A stretch of 64,000 bases of DNA, from contig NZ_CP047318.1 of the NCBI RefSeq assembly GCF_009857135.1, positions 4,712,001 through 4,776,000 of the forward strand, read 5' to 3'. The translations under genes and the position numbers were made by a program. Below the pieces are notes generated by a model. The model made no database searches, was not told the origin of the DNA, and worked only from the letters and a program-made list of their open reading frames with translations. Numbering within the stretch: the first letter of the stretch is position 1; each line of letters begins with the position of its first letter. Of this stretch, positions 53,279-62,173 are shown piece after piece. This stretch comes from Streptomyces sp. HM190. Lineage in GTDB: Bacteria; Actinomycetota; Actinomycetes; Streptomycetales; Streptomycetaceae.

Positions 53279-54571
53279 GTGGGCCTTGTCGTGCAGAAGT
53301 ACGGAGGCTCCTCCGTAGCCGATGCCGAGGGCATCAAGCGCGTCGCCAAGCGGATCGTGGAAGCCAAGAAGAACGGCAACCAGGTGGTTGTCGTGGTCTC
53401 CGCGATGGGCGACACGACGGACGAGCTGATCGATCTCGCCGAGCAGGTGTCTCCGATGCCTGCCGGACGTGAGTTCGACATGCTGCTGACCGCCGGAGAG
53501 CGTATCTCCATGGCCCTGCTGGCCATGGCGATCAAAAACCTGGGCCACGAGGCCCAGTCGTTCACCGGTAGCCAGGCAGGCGTCATCACCGACTCGGTCC
53601 ACAACAAAGCCCGGATCATCGACGTCACGCCCGGCCGTATCCGCGAGTCCATCGACCAGGGCAACATCGCCATCGTCGCCGGGTTCCAGGGCGTCAGCCA
53701 GGACAAGAAGGACATCACCACACTGGGCCGCGGCGGGTCTGACACGACCGCCGTCGCGCTGGCCGCCGCGCTCGACGCCGAGGTCTGTGAGATCTACACC
53801 GACGTCGACGGTGTCTTCACCGCCGACCCGCGGGTCGTGACGAAGGCCCGGAAGATCGACTGGATCTCCTTCGAGGACATGCTGGAGCTGGCCTCGTCCG
53901 GCTCCAAGGTGCTGCTCCACCGCTGTGTCGAGTACGCCCGCCGCTACAACATCCCGATCCACGTCCGCTCGTCCTTCAGCGGACTGCAGGGCACGTGGGT
54001 CAGCAACGAGCCAGTCGTCGGAAAGACGCAGCAGCAAGGGGAACAGAAGGTGGAGCAGGCCATCATCTCCGGTGTCGCGCACGACACCTCCGAGGCCAAG
54101 GTCACGGTCGTCGGCGTCCCGGACAAGCCGGGCGAGGCCGCCGCGATCTTCCGCGCCATCGCCGACGCCGAGATCAACATCGACATGGTGGTGCAGAACG
54201 TCTCCGCAGTGACCACCGGTCTCACGGACATCTCCTTCACCCTCCCCAAGACCGAGGGCCGCAAGGCGATCGACGCGCTGGAGAAGAACAAGGCCGGCAT
54301 CGGCTTCGACTCCCTGCGCTACGACGACCAGATCGGCAAGATCTCCCTGGTCGGCGCCGGTATGAAGACCAACCCCGGTGTCACGGCGTCCTTCTTCGAG
54401 GCGCTGTCCGACGCGGGCGTGAACATCGAGCTGATCTCCACCTCCGAGATCCGCATCTCCGTCGTGACCCGGGCCGACGACGTCCCGGAGGCCGTGCGCG
54501 CCGTGCACAGCGCCTTCGGGCTCGACTCCGACAGCGACGAGGCCGTCGTCTACGGAGGCACCGGCCGATGA
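53279..54571 (+). CDS. ask: Aspartokinase, alpha subunit (430 aa)
   Basis: Phosphorylates aspartate, the entry to lysine, threonine, methionine and isoleucine. GTG 53279 with GAGGAG at 6 bp. Motifs: VQKYGGSSVADAEGIKRVA, LLTAGERISMALL, TLGRGGSDTTAVALAAAL and EIYTDVDGVFTADPR. Two C-terminal ACT domains (residues about 265-420) give feedback inhibition by lysine and threonine. In actinobacteria the enzyme is an alpha2-beta2 complex with the beta subunit read from an internal start, visible here. Followed by a 15-codon coupling ORF and asd. TAGACT at 53213-53218 is the likely -10. Confidence 0.97.
   Translation: MGLVVQKYGGSSVADAEGIKRVAKRIVEAKKNGNQVVVVVSAMGDTTDELIDLAEQVSPMPAGREFDMLLTAGERISMALLAMAIKNLGHEAQSFTGSQAGVITDSVHNKARIIDVTPGRIRESIDQGNIAIVAGFQGVSQDKKDITTLGRGGSDTTAVALAAALDAEVCEIYTDVDGVFTADPRVVTKARKIDWISFEDMLELASSGSKVLLHRCVEYARRYNIPIHVRSSFSGLQGTWVSNEPVVGKTQQQGEQKVEQAIISGVAHDTSEAKVTVVGVPDKPGEAAAIFRAIADAEINIDMVVQNVSAVTTGLTDISFTLPKTEGRKAIDALEKNKAGIGFDSLRYDDQIGKISLVGAGMKTNPGVTASFFEALSDAGVNIELISTSEIRISVVTRADDVPEAVRAVHSAFGLDSDSDEAVVYGGTGR
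54050..54571 (+). CDS. ask: Aspartokinase beta subunit from an internal start (173 aa)
   Basis: In-frame GTG 54050 (VEQAIISGVAHDTSEAKVTV) has AAGGGG 8 bp upstream (54036-54041). This is exactly where the beta subunit begins in Corynebacterium-type aspartokinases. It would contain only the two ACT domains, the allosteric part. Confidence 0.75.
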   Translation: MEQAIISGVAHDTSEAKVTVVGVPDKPGEAAAIFRAIADAEINIDMVVQNVSAVTTGLTDISFTLPKTEGRKAIDALEKNKAGIGFDSLRYDDQIGKISLVGAGMKTNPGVTASFFEALSDAGVNIELISTSEIRISVVTRADDVPEAVRAVHSAFGLDSDSDEAVVYGGTGR

Positions 54572-54615
54572 CGGTCCCCTCGTACGGTCCGCACGGCGGC
54601 GGCACCGGCCGTTGA
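54568..54615 (+). CDS. 15-codon coupling ORF between ask and asd
   Basis: ATG 54568 overlaps the ask stop (ATGA). It encodes MTVPSYGPHGGGTGR and stops at 54613-54615, where TGATG overlaps the asd start. The block GGCACCGGCCG occurs before both ATGs, showing that the segment arose by a 44-bp duplication of the junction. It may couple translation of asd to ask, or be a neutral by-product. Confidence 0.4.
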   Translation: MTVPSYGPHGGGTGR

Positions 54616-55685
54616 TGACCGTCGCCGCCGGGCGGACCGGCAGGCCGACGCTCGCGGTCGTGGGGGCGACCGGGGCCGTCGGCACCGTCATGCTCCAGAT
54701 CCTGTCCCACCGCGCGGACATCTGGGGCGAGATCCGTCTGATCGCCTCCCCCCGCTCGGCCGGCCGCAAGCTGGCCGTGCGCGGGGAGGAGATCGAGGTC
54801 CTGGCCCTCGCCGAGGAGGTCTTCGACGGGGTCGACGTCGCCCTGTTCGACGTGCCCGACGAGATCGCGGAGCACTGGGCGCCGATCGCGGCGGCCAAGG
54901 GCGCGGTGGTGGTGGACAACTCCGGCGCCTTCCGGTCGGACCCGGAGGTGCCCCTCGTCGTTCCCGAGGTCAACCCGCACGCCCTGCGTGCCCGCCCGCG
55001 CGGCATCGTCGCCAACCCCAGCTGCACCACCCTCTGCATGATCGTGGCCGTGGGCGCGCTGCACGCCGAGTACGGGCTGCGCGAACTGGTGGCCTCCTCG
55101 TACCAGGCGGTCAGCGGCGCGGGCCGGGCCGGCGTCGCCACCCTGCGCCGGCAGATGTCCCTCGTCGCCGGTACGGAACTGGGCACCAGCCCCGGTGACG
55201 TACGGCGGGCCGTGGGCGACGACACCGGGCCGTTCCCGGAGCCGGTGGCGCTGAACGTGGTGCCGTGGACCGGGGAGGCGCGTGCGGACGGCTGGTCCTC
55301 GGAGGAGATGACGGTGCGGGACGAGACCCGCAAGGTCCTCGGGCTGTCGGCGCTGCCGGTCGCCGTGACCTGCGTACGGGTCCCCGTCGTCACCGCGCAC
55401 TCCCTGACGCTGCACGCCCGCTTCGAGAGCGAGGTCACCGTCGCCAAGGCCCGGGAGATCCTCGCGACCGCGCCCGGTGTGGTCCTCTTCGACGACCCCG
55501 GGGCGGGGGAGTTCCCCACCCCCGCGGACGTCGTCGGCACGGATCCCACCTGGGTCGGCCGCGTCCGCCGCGCCCTCGACGATCCCACCGCCCTCGACTT
55601 CTTCGCCTGCGGCGACAACCTCCGCAAGGGCTCCGCGCTGAACACGGTGCAGATCGCGGAGCTGGTGGTGGGGGCGCGGGCCTGA
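54615..55685 (+). CDS. asd: Aspartate-semialdehyde dehydrogenase
   Basis: NADPH-dependent reduction of aspartyl phosphate, the step after Ask. 356 aa. VVGATGAVGTVMLQIL (NADP loop), NSGAFRSDPEVPLVVPEVN, catalytic Cys137 in NPSCTTL, YQAVSGAGRAGVATL and late FACGDNLRKGSALNTVQIAEL. ATG 54615 (or TTG 54612) overlaps the stop of the coupling ORF. Co-transcribed with ask. Confidence 0.95.
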   Translation: MTVAAGRTGRPTLAVVGATGAVGTVMLQILSHRADIWGEIRLIASPRSAGRKLAVRGEEIEVLALAEEVFDGVDVALFDVPDEIAEHWAPIAAAKGAVVVDNSGAFRSDPEVPLVVPEVNPHALRARPRGIVANPSCTTLCMIVAVGALHAEYGLRELVASSYQAVSGAGRAGVATLRRQMSLVAGTELGTSPGDVRRAVGDDTGPFPEPVALNVVPWTGEARADGWSSEEMTVRDETRKVLGLSALPVAVTCVRVPVVTAHSLTLHARFESEVTVAKAREILATAPGVVLFDDPGAGEFPTPADVVGTDPTWVGRVRRALDDPTALDFFACGDNLRKGSALNTVQIAELVVGARA

Positions 55686-56329
55686 GCGGTGGCCGGGGGC
55701 GGGGGCCTTCCTCCTTCTCGCCCCCTCTCCGTCCGCCTCCCCCCTCTCCGTCCCCCTCCCCCTCGCCCTCCCGTCCCGGCGGTGGCCCTGGCGGCCCGGT
55801 GGCCCCGGTGTCCGTCCGTTGTTGTCCTGGGGTGCACTGTTCGTTGGCTCCGCGTGCACCGTTCTCCGAATTCCTCGCGCGGCCGACGGCGTTGGGATAG
55901 ACCTGCCTGCACGGTCTGTGGGCCCCGTCGGCTGCCGTGGGTGTTGTCGGTGGTGACGTGTAAGTTCTTCGAGTCGGTGGTTCGGCGGACGAAGGATTTC
56001 CGGTCGGACAGCCGTGTGATTTCCGGGTTGATTCAGGACCTCCCGGTGATCGAGGATTTTGCTCCCCGTCAGCCGCAACCGCGCGGCGGACGGGGAGCGT
56101 CTTTCACGAGCGTCCTTCGGCGGGGCTGGGCGCGCACGGACTCGGGCACAGGGGAAGAGCTGGTACGCATGAGGGCGTTCGACGCGCTGTCCGTCGTTCG
56201 GTCGGCCGTGCGAGGCGAGGCGCGGGACGCGCTGCCACGCATACGCGCCGTACGAACAGGCGCTCGGTCTGACGCAAAAGTGATGCCTGTCGCGTACAAC
56301 CCCGGCGGGGGGATACGGGTCCAACAGGC
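55686..56329. other. Long intergenic region, upstream of the sigma factor gene
   Basis: About 640 bp without a convincing gene; one frame stays open but has poor codon bias and no ribosome site. 55706-55778 is nearly pure pyrimidine (C/T with a few G). From about 55960 the GC content drops (GATTTCCGGGTTGATTCAGG). A hairpin lies at 56063-56100. The promoter of the sigma gene must lie in the last 100 bp; CGCAAAAGTGATG near 56275 is a candidate. Confidence 0.5.
56063..56100. promoter_or_regulatory. Hairpin upstream of the sigma factor gene
   Basis: GCTCCCCGTC (56063-56072) pairs with GACGGGGAGC (56091-56100); the 18-nt loop can form a smaller stem. Too far from asd to be its obvious terminator; it may act on the sigma operon leader. 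Confidence 0.5.
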
Positions 56330-57007
56330 GTGGCAGAGGTACTCGACTTCACCGCGGTACAGACGAGGGGCGCCGCCCTTCGTCCACCCCGCCGTCCCCG
56401 CATGCCCGGTCCGCCCGGCGGCATGCCGGTGATCGCGCCCATGCCCGCGGCGCGGCCCACCCGCATCCCCAGCCAGCGCGACGGCGCGGAGGACACGACC
56501 ACGCTGCCGGCCTCCGGCACGACGGTCGACCATCTCACCGAGACCTACCGCGCCCACTACCGTTCGCTCCTCGGTCTCGCGGCCCTCCTCCTGGACGACA
56601 CCGCCTCCTGCGAGGACGTCGTGCAGGAGGCCTTCATCCGCGTGCACTCCGCGCGCAAGCGGGTCCGCGACCCGGAGAAGACGCTCGCCTATCTGCGCCA
56701 GACGGTCGTGAACCTCTCGCGTTCCGCGCTGCGCCGCCGCATCCTCGGTCTGAAGCTGCTGTCGAAGCCGATGCCGGACATGGCGAGCGCGGAGGAGGGC
56801 GCCTACGACCAGTTGGAGCGGGACTCCCTCATCAAGGCGATGAAGGGGCTCCAGCGCCGTCAGCGCGAGGTCCTCGTGCTGCGCTACTTCGCCGACATGA
56901 CCGAGGCGCAGGTCGCCGACACCCTCGGCATCTCGCTGGGCTCGGTCAAGGCGTACGGCTCCCGTGGCATCGCGGCCCTGCGTGTCGCCATGGAGGCGTC
57001 GGCATGA
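56330..57007 (+). CDS. RNA polymerase sigma factor, ECF (SigE-like family), 225 aa
   Basis: Sigma70 region 2: HYRSLLGLAALLLDDTASCE and DVVQEAFIRVHSARKRV; region 4: LQRRQREVLVLRYFADMTEA, TLGISLGSVKAYGSRGIAAL. No region 3, so extracytoplasmic-function type. GTG 56330 start gives a 65-residue Pro/Arg-rich leader; ATG 56432 would be shorter. ATGA overlap with the next gene, which encodes a membrane protein that may act as its anti-sigma factor. Confidence 0.88.
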   Translation: MAEVLDFTAVQTRGAALRPPRRPRMPGPPGGMPVIAPMPAARPTRIPSQRDGAEDTTTLPASGTTVDHLTETYRAHYRSLLGLAALLLDDTASCEDVVQEAFIRVHSARKRVRDPEKTLAYLRQTVVNLSRSALRRRILGLKLLSKPMPDMASAEEGAYDQLERDSLIKAMKGLQRRQREVLVLRYFADMTEAQVADTLGISLGSVKAYGSRGIAALRVAMEASA

Positions 57008-58752
57008 GCGGCGACGCCAGGCGCGACGGGCACGACGAACTCGGCGCCCGCAGGCTGCCCTCCTGGGGCCGCCGGGACGACGAGCGCACCGCAGGGCAAG
57101 AAGAGCGGGACCGGCGCGTCGGGGGGCGCGGGCTCGACGAGCACGAAGACACGCAATCGCACGCTGGGAACGGAACTGTGAATCACGGCCCCGAAGAACA
57201 GGACCCCACCACGGGTCAGGGTCTCGAAGGCCGCGGTCCGGACGAGCCGGCTCCGGACGACACGCGCGCGGACGACCCGACCCCGGGGGAGACGCAGACG
57301 AACGACGGCACGGATCCGGACGAGCCCCGCTCAGCCGACGCCGTTCCGGGTGACGACCGCTTCGACGCCCCGGACCCGAGCGAGACGGACCCGACGGGCT
57401 CGGCGGATTCGACGGACTCGGCTGACTCGACGGGCGCGCGCGGCCCGAAGGGCCCGCGTGGCTCGAACGACCCACATGATCAGGCCGACCTTCATGGCCT
57501 GGACGACCTGCCTGCCCTCGACGACCGCGGCGGCCACGACGGTCATGGCGACCACGACGGTCACGACGGGCGGGACGACCTGAGCGGTCCGCGCGGCCTC
57601 AACGGCACGCAGCCGTCCGGGGCAGCGGCGGAGCTGCTGTCCTTCGGCCTGTCGCAGTCGGCGTCGGCGTCGGCGTCGGAGTCGGAATCGGCGTCGCCGT
57701 CGGCCGGCTCGGGTCCGAAGGGGCTGGACGGGGCCGGTTCCCAGGGCCTCGGCGCATTCGAGGCCGACGAGCTGGTGCTGCGGAACCTGCTGCACCAGGC
57801 CGTCTCGGAGATCGAGCCGCGTGACGGCACTCTGGACCACCTGCGGCGGGCCGTACCGGCCCGGCGGGCGCGCAAGCGTCAGGCCGTCGTCGGGATGGCG
57901 GCCGCCGCGCTCTTCATCGGCACGGCGATCCCCGCCCTCGTGCACGTCTCCAACGCCACCGGCTCCGACGCCAACCCCTCGGTCGTCGGCCACGGCTCGG
58001 CCACCCACGGCAGTGAGGGCCAGTCCAAGGGGCAGACCGGCGGCAGCGGTTCGTCGGACGGCTCCTCCGGCGGCTCCAAGGACTCCGGCAAGGACAGCGA
58101 CAAGGGCAAGGGCGACAAGGGCAAGGGATCGTCCGCCGGTGTGCCCGGCGGCACCGAGGCGACGCCCAGCGCAGCGAGCGCGGCCCTGTGTACGTCCGCG
58201 CAGCTCAGCGGCAGCGCCAGCGTGGGCTCCCCGGACTCCGGCGGCGCCGTCTACGGCAGCTTCCGGGTGTCGAACGTCTCCGGCTCCAGCTGTACGGTCG
58301 CGGGCGCGGGCGGGGTGAGCGCGTCACCGCAGGGCGCCGCGGACGCCGCGAGGATCACCGTGGCGAACCATGTCGCGGGCGACGCGGCCACCGGGCTGCC
58401 CGACCCGTCGCTGGCCCTCTCCCAGGTGGTGCTGGAGCCGGGGGCGGCGTACGAGGTGCGGTTCGCCTGGGTGCCGTCCGAGCCCTGTCCCACCACGGGC
58501 GGCGGCACCACCGACGGCGGCACCGGCGGTCCGGACCCGAGCCCGGACCCGACGCCCACGCAGGAGGACCCCGGGGCCACCGCCGACGGCGGCAGCTCGA
58601 TGTCCACCCAGCTCGTCCGGGAGGACGGCGTGGCCGACGGCAGCGTCGTCATCTCCCACACGGCTGAGGGCGGGGTCGCCACGTACTCCACCGGCGTCGG
58701 CAACGCCTGCGCGGGCACCGTCTACCGGACGGGCCTCCTGACCTCGTCCTGA
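57004..58752 (+). CDS. Large membrane protein with DUF4232-like tail, probable sigma partner, 582 aa
   Basis: Residues 1-250 are disordered and Asp/Gly/Pro/Thr/His-rich (DHDGHDGRDD, SASASASESESASPS). Residues about 260-285 ELVLRNLLHQAVSEIEPRDG then DHLRRAVPARRARKRQ read as a cytosolic helix domain, followed by one TM helix (AVVGMAAAALFIGTAIPALV). Outside lies a Ser/Gly/Lys linker and a beta domain CTSAQLSGSASVGSPDSGGA and FRVSNVSGSSCTV, similar to DUF4232. The coupling with the sigma gene suggests an anti-sigma or co-sensor; no ZAS zinc motif is visible. Confidence 0.72.
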   Translation: MSGDARRDGHDELGARRLPSWGRRDDERTAGQEERDRRVGGRGLDEHEDTQSHAGNGTVNHGPEEQDPTTGQGLEGRGPDEPAPDDTRADDPTPGETQTNDGTDPDEPRSADAVPGDDRFDAPDPSETDPTGSADSTDSADSTGARGPKGPRGSNDPHDQADLHGLDDLPALDDRGGHDGHGDHDGHDGRDDLSGPRGLNGTQPSGAAAELLSFGLSQSASASASESESASPSAGSGPKGLDGAGSQGLGAFEADELVLRNLLHQAVSEIEPRDGTLDHLRRAVPARRARKRQAVVGMAAAALFIGTAIPALVHVSNATGSDANPSVVGHGSATHGSEGQSKGQTGGSGSSDGSSGGSKDSGKDSDKGKGDKGKGSSAGVPGGTEATPSAASAALCTSAQLSGSASVGSPDSGGAVYGSFRVSNVSGSSCTVAGAGGVSASPQGAADAARITVANHVAGDAATGLPDPSLALSQVVLEPGAAYEVRFAWVPSEPCPTTGGGTTDGGTGGPDPSPDPTPTQEDPGATADGGSSMSTQLVREDGVADGSVVISHTAEGGVATYSTGVGNACAGTVYRTGLLTSS

Positions 58753-58999
58753 CCACCACCGGCCGCTCCGTGCGGGCCCGCCCCCGGCGGCCCCGCAAGG
58801 CAGCCGACCCGGAAGCCCGCACCGTCCCACCTTCCCGGGCGGGCCGGCCTTCCCCGGCGGGCCAGGCGCCCCGGGTACCGCGTGCGCCGCAGGCGCCGCC
58901 GATCCACCGGGCGTCCGTCACCACGGGCGAGGCGGCATCGCCGGGCGCGGCCCGGCGCGGGACCGGCCCCGGCGCCGGAACGGGGGCCGGGGACCAGAG

Positions 59000-59872
59000 T
59001 CACTGAGCGGGTTCCGCTTCGCGGGAGGGGGCCCGCTCCTCGCCGGAACGGCCGTCCTCGGCAGCGTCGTCTCCTTGGGCCGACGCCTCCTTCGGGTCCG
59101 TGGCGCGCTCATCGTCCCGTACCAGCCCGAGCTGTTCGTCCCGGAGGAACTCGATCTCGCGGCGCAGCAGCCGGAACCACATGAAGACGACGAAGCCGGC
59201 GAAGACGAACCACTCGCCGGTGTAACCGAGGTTCTGGAACGCCTTGAGGTCGAGCCCGCTGCCCTGCGGCGCCGTCGCCGGCACGGCCTTCATCCCCGCG
59301 TCGCCCTTGTCGAGCGTGACCCACGCGTCGTACAGGTCGTCCGGCACCAGGTTCACCAGCGTCGCCGCACTGATCGCCCCGGTCTGGCCGGCGGGGAGAC
59401 CGCCCTGCACGGGCACCCCGTTGGAGCCGGGGGTCTCGGACGCCTGGAGCGAGCCGGTCACGGTGACCTCGCCGGTGGGCGCGGCCGGCGCCCGGGCCGG
59501 GTCGGCGGTGCCGGGCAGCCAGCCCCGTACGACCGGCAGCGACTTGCCCGCGTCGGTGCGCAGCAGCGTCAGGACGTAGAACCCCTCCTTGCCGTCCAGC
59601 TCGCGGTCGGGGACCAGGAGCTGCTCGCCGTACCGTCCGGTCGCGGTGGCCAGCTCGCCGGAGGTCTCCTTGTCGACCGGCAGCAGCTTTGCCAGCGGCC
59701 GGGCCGGAGCCCGGTCCTCGGGGTCGACACGCTCGGTCGCCGTGCGGTGGTCCTGCATGCGGTCCTCGAACCGGCTCAGCTGCCACGACCCCATGAACAC
59801 GCAGAAGGGGATGGCGAGCAGCACGAAGACGTTGATCCCCCACCATCGGGGCGTCAGCAGAAACCGGTACAC
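59000..59872 (-). CDS. SURF1 family cytochrome oxidase assembly protein, 290 aa
   Basis: GTG 59872 (VYRFLLTPRWWGINVFVLLA). First helix at 8-30, GSWQLSRFEDRM directly after it, then a large periplasmic loop with GRYGEQLLVPDRELDGKEGF and VVRGWLPGTAD, and a second helix EWFVFAGFVVFMWFRLLRRE. This two-helix layout is SURF1. It helps insert heme or copper in the aa3 oxidase. Acidic cytosolic tail with EERAPSREAEPAQ. Confidence 0.92.
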   Translation of the reverse strand: MYRFLLTPRWWGINVFVLLAIPFCVFMGSWQLSRFEDRMQDHRTATERVDPEDRAPARPLAKLLPVDKETSGELATATGRYGEQLLVPDRELDGKEGFYVLTLLRTDAGKSLPVVRGWLPGTADPARAPAAPTGEVTVTGSLQASETPGSNGVPVQGGLPAGQTGAISAATLVNLVPDDLYDAWVTLDKGDAGMKAVPATAPQGSGLDLKAFQNLGYTGEWFVFAGFVVFMWFRLLRREIEFLRDEQLGLVRDDERATDPKEASAQGDDAAEDGRSGEERAPSREAEPAQ

Positions 59873-60068
59873 GCCTTCCACCGTACGGTGCCCGCACCGC
59901 CCGCCCGGCCGCGGGGTCGCCCGGTCCGGCCACGCGGCGGGACGGTTCGGTGCCGCTCGACGGGGCGCTCCCGGCCCGCCGGGTCCTGGCCCGCCGGGAC
60001 CGCCCGGACCGTGTGGGCGAGAGCCGCTGCGCGGCCGCCCCGCGCACTCGGCCGCGGTCCCGGCAGCC

Positions 60069-60116
60069 GTACCGGCCGTAGCCCTGGCAGTAGTACCGGC
60101 CGCGGTCCCGGCAGTA
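60069..60116. repeat. 24-bp direct repeat, two copies
   Basis: Units at 60069-60092 and 60093-60116 share GTACCGGCCG at the start and GGCAGTA at the end. Non-coding region upstream of the S9 peptidase gene. Confidence 0.7.
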
Positions 60117-60143
60117 GTCGGGCTCGACCTGGGCGTTCGCCGG

Positions 60144-60187
60144 TTGTCCACAGGCGGCGGGGTGCGGCTGGGAGGAAGTTTTCCACA
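60144..60187. promoter_or_regulatory. Pair of DnaA-box-like sites
   Basis: TTGTCCACA (60144-60152) equals the Streptomyces DnaA box consensus; TTTTCCACA (60179-60187) differs by one base. Same orientation, 26 bp between. They lie 52-95 bp before the peptidase ATG. The rest of the 59873-60238 gap holds only the 24-bp repeat. Confidence 0.45.
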
Positions 60188-60238
60188 GGCTGGGGGCCTC
60201 GGCGACGCAATGTCCGACGGGCGGGGCAGTATGGGGCC

Positions 60239-62068
60239 ATGACTGAGAGCAACGGGTCCACCCCGCAGCAGCAGATCGGGTCCATGCCCGACTGGGAGAA
60301 GAGGTTCCGGGCGCCGAGGGTGTCGCTGCCGGACTGGGCCGAGGACGCGCCGCACCGCTCGCTGTTCGTCTCCAACGCCACGGGGACGTACGAGTTGTAC
60401 GCGTGGGACCGGGTGACCGGTGAGCAGCGCCAGGCCACGGACCGGGCCAACGGGACGACGGACGGGGTGCTCTCGCCTGACGGAGAGTGGATCTGGTGGT
60501 TCGACGACAAGGACGGCGACGAGTTCGGCGTCTGGCGCCGTCAGCCCTTCCTGGGCGGCCCCGACGAGGAGGCGGCGCCGGGCCTGGACCCGTCGTACCC
60601 GGCGGGCCTTGCCATCGGCCGCGACGGCGTCACGGCGGTCGTCGGCCGCTCCACCGACGAGGACGGCTCGACGATCCATCTGGTCCGGCGCGGTGCGGCC
60701 CCCGTCGAGATCTACCGGCATCGCGAGTCGGCCGGCGTGGGCGACCTCTCGCACGACGGGTCACTGATCGCCGTCGAGCACACCGAGCACGGCGACGCGA
60801 TGCACTCGGCGCTGCGTGTGATCCGCCCGGACGGCACCACGGTCGCCGAACTGGACGACACCAAGGGCGGCACGATCGAACTGGGCCTGGAGGTCCTCGG
60901 CTTCGCCCCCGTGGTGGGTGACACCCGGCTGCTCATCGGGCACCAGCGCCGGGGCCGCTGGGAACCCCTCGTCTGGGACGTTGCGTCCGGCGAGGAGACC
61001 GACCTCGGTCTCGCCGACCAGCTGGAGGGGGACCTGAGCGCCGAGTGGTATCCGGACGGCTCCGCGCTGCTCGTCGTCCACAGCTTCGAGGCCCGCAGCG
61101 AGTTGTGGCGGTACGAGCTGTCGACGCGTCGCCTGGAGCGCGTCGAGACCCCGAGGGGCACGGTCTCCGGGGCCTCGGCCCGCCCCGACGGCAGCGTGGA
61201 GTACCTGTGGTCGTCGGCGGCCGAGCCGCCGGTCGTGCGGTCCACGACGGGCGAGGTCGTCCTGGACCCGCCGGGCCTGACGTGCCCGGGCTCGGTGCCG
61301 GTGGAGGACGTGTGGGTGGACGGCCCCGGCGGCCGGGTGCACGCGCTCGTCCAGCGCCCGGCCGGCGTGACCGGCCCGTACCCGACGATCTTCGAGATCC
61401 ACGGCGGCCCCACCTGGCACGACAGCGACTCCTTCGCCGCCGGCCCGGCCGCCTGGCTCGACCACGGGTACGCGGTGATCCGCATCAACTACCGGGGCTC
61501 CACCGGCTACGGCCGGGCCTGGACCGACGCCCTCAAGCACCGGGTCGGCCTGATCGAGCTGGAGGACATCGCGGCCGTCCGTGAGTGGGCGGTGAGCACC
61601 GGCTTCGCCGACCCCGACCGCCTCGTCCTGAGCGGCGGCTCCTGGGGCGGCTACCTCACCCTCCTCGGCCTCGGCACCCAGCCGGACCTGTGGAGCATCG
61701 GCATCGCCGCCGTCCCCGTCGCCGACTACGTCACCGCGTACCACGACGAGATGGAGGCGCTGAAGGCGATGGACCGCACCCTCCTCGGCGGCACGCCGGA
61801 GGAGGTCCCCGAACGCTTCGCGGCGTCCTCCCCGCTGACGTACGTCGACGCGGTGAAGGCCCCGGTCTACATCTCCGCCGGGGTGAACGACCCGCGCTGC
61901 CCCATCCGCCAGATCGACAACTACGTCGACAGACTGGTGGCCCGCTCCGCCGTCCACGAGGTCTACCGCTACGACGCGGGCCACGGCTCCCTCGTCGTCG
62001 ACGAGCGCATCAAGCAGATCCGGCTGGAACTGGCCTTCGCCGCACGCCATCTGGGGGTGGATGCCTAG
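60239..62068 (+). CDS. S9 family (prolyl-oligopeptidase) serine peptidase, 609 aa
   Basis: ATG 60239 (MTESNGSTPQQQIGSMPDWE). N-terminal 340 residues are a seven-bladed beta-propeller (WDRVTGEQRQATDRAN; LSPDGEWIWWFDDKDGDEFG). C-terminal alpha/beta hydrolase: EIHGGPTWHDSDSF (oxyanion), INYRGSTGYGRAW, nucleophile Ser468 in LSGGSWGGYLT, Asp551 in GVNDPRCP and His582 in DAGHGS. No signal peptide, so cytosolic. It cleaves short peptides, likely an acylaminoacyl- or dipeptidyl-type peptidase; substrate unknown. Confidence 0.93.
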   Translation: MTESNGSTPQQQIGSMPDWEKRFRAPRVSLPDWAEDAPHRSLFVSNATGTYELYAWDRVTGEQRQATDRANGTTDGVLSPDGEWIWWFDDKDGDEFGVWRRQPFLGGPDEEAAPGLDPSYPAGLAIGRDGVTAVVGRSTDEDGSTIHLVRRGAAPVEIYRHRESAGVGDLSHDGSLIAVEHTEHGDAMHSALRVIRPDGTTVAELDDTKGGTIELGLEVLGFAPVVGDTRLLIGHQRRGRWEPLVWDVASGEETDLGLADQLEGDLSAEWYPDGSALLVVHSFEARSELWRYELSTRRLERVETPRGTVSGASARPDGSVEYLWSSAAEPPVVRSTTGEVVLDPPGLTCPGSVPVEDVWVDGPGGRVHALVQRPAGVTGPYPTIFEIHGGPTWHDSDSFAAGPAAWLDHGYAVIRINYRGSTGYGRAWTDALKHRVGLIELEDIAAVREWAVSTGFADPDRLVLSGGSWGGYLTLLGLGTQPDLWSIGIAAVPVADYVTAYHDEMEALKAMDRTLLGGTPEEVPERFAASSPLTYVDAVKAPVYISAGVNDPRCPIRQIDNYVDRLVARSAVHEVYRYDAGHGSLVVDERIKQIRLELAFAARHLGVDA

Positions 62069-62112
62069 AACCTTCAGAGCCGCGGAGCCTGTCGAACCCC
62101 ACGGATCACGAC

Positions 62113-62166
62113 CACGCTGACCGCTGACCGCTGACCGCTGGCGGCTGGCGGCTGACCGCTCACCGC
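62113..62166. repeat. 7-bp CTGACCG-type repeats
   Basis: CTGACCG and CTGGCGG units in tandem, about seven copies, between the peptidase stop and the sigma factor stop (convergent). Non-coding. Confidence 0.8.
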
Positions 62167-62173
62167 GCACTGC

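Noticed and set aside
55908..56432. Possible gene in the intergenic region before the sigma factor
   Set aside because: Codon third positions not GC-biased, no ribosome site, overlaps the sigma start in a different frame.
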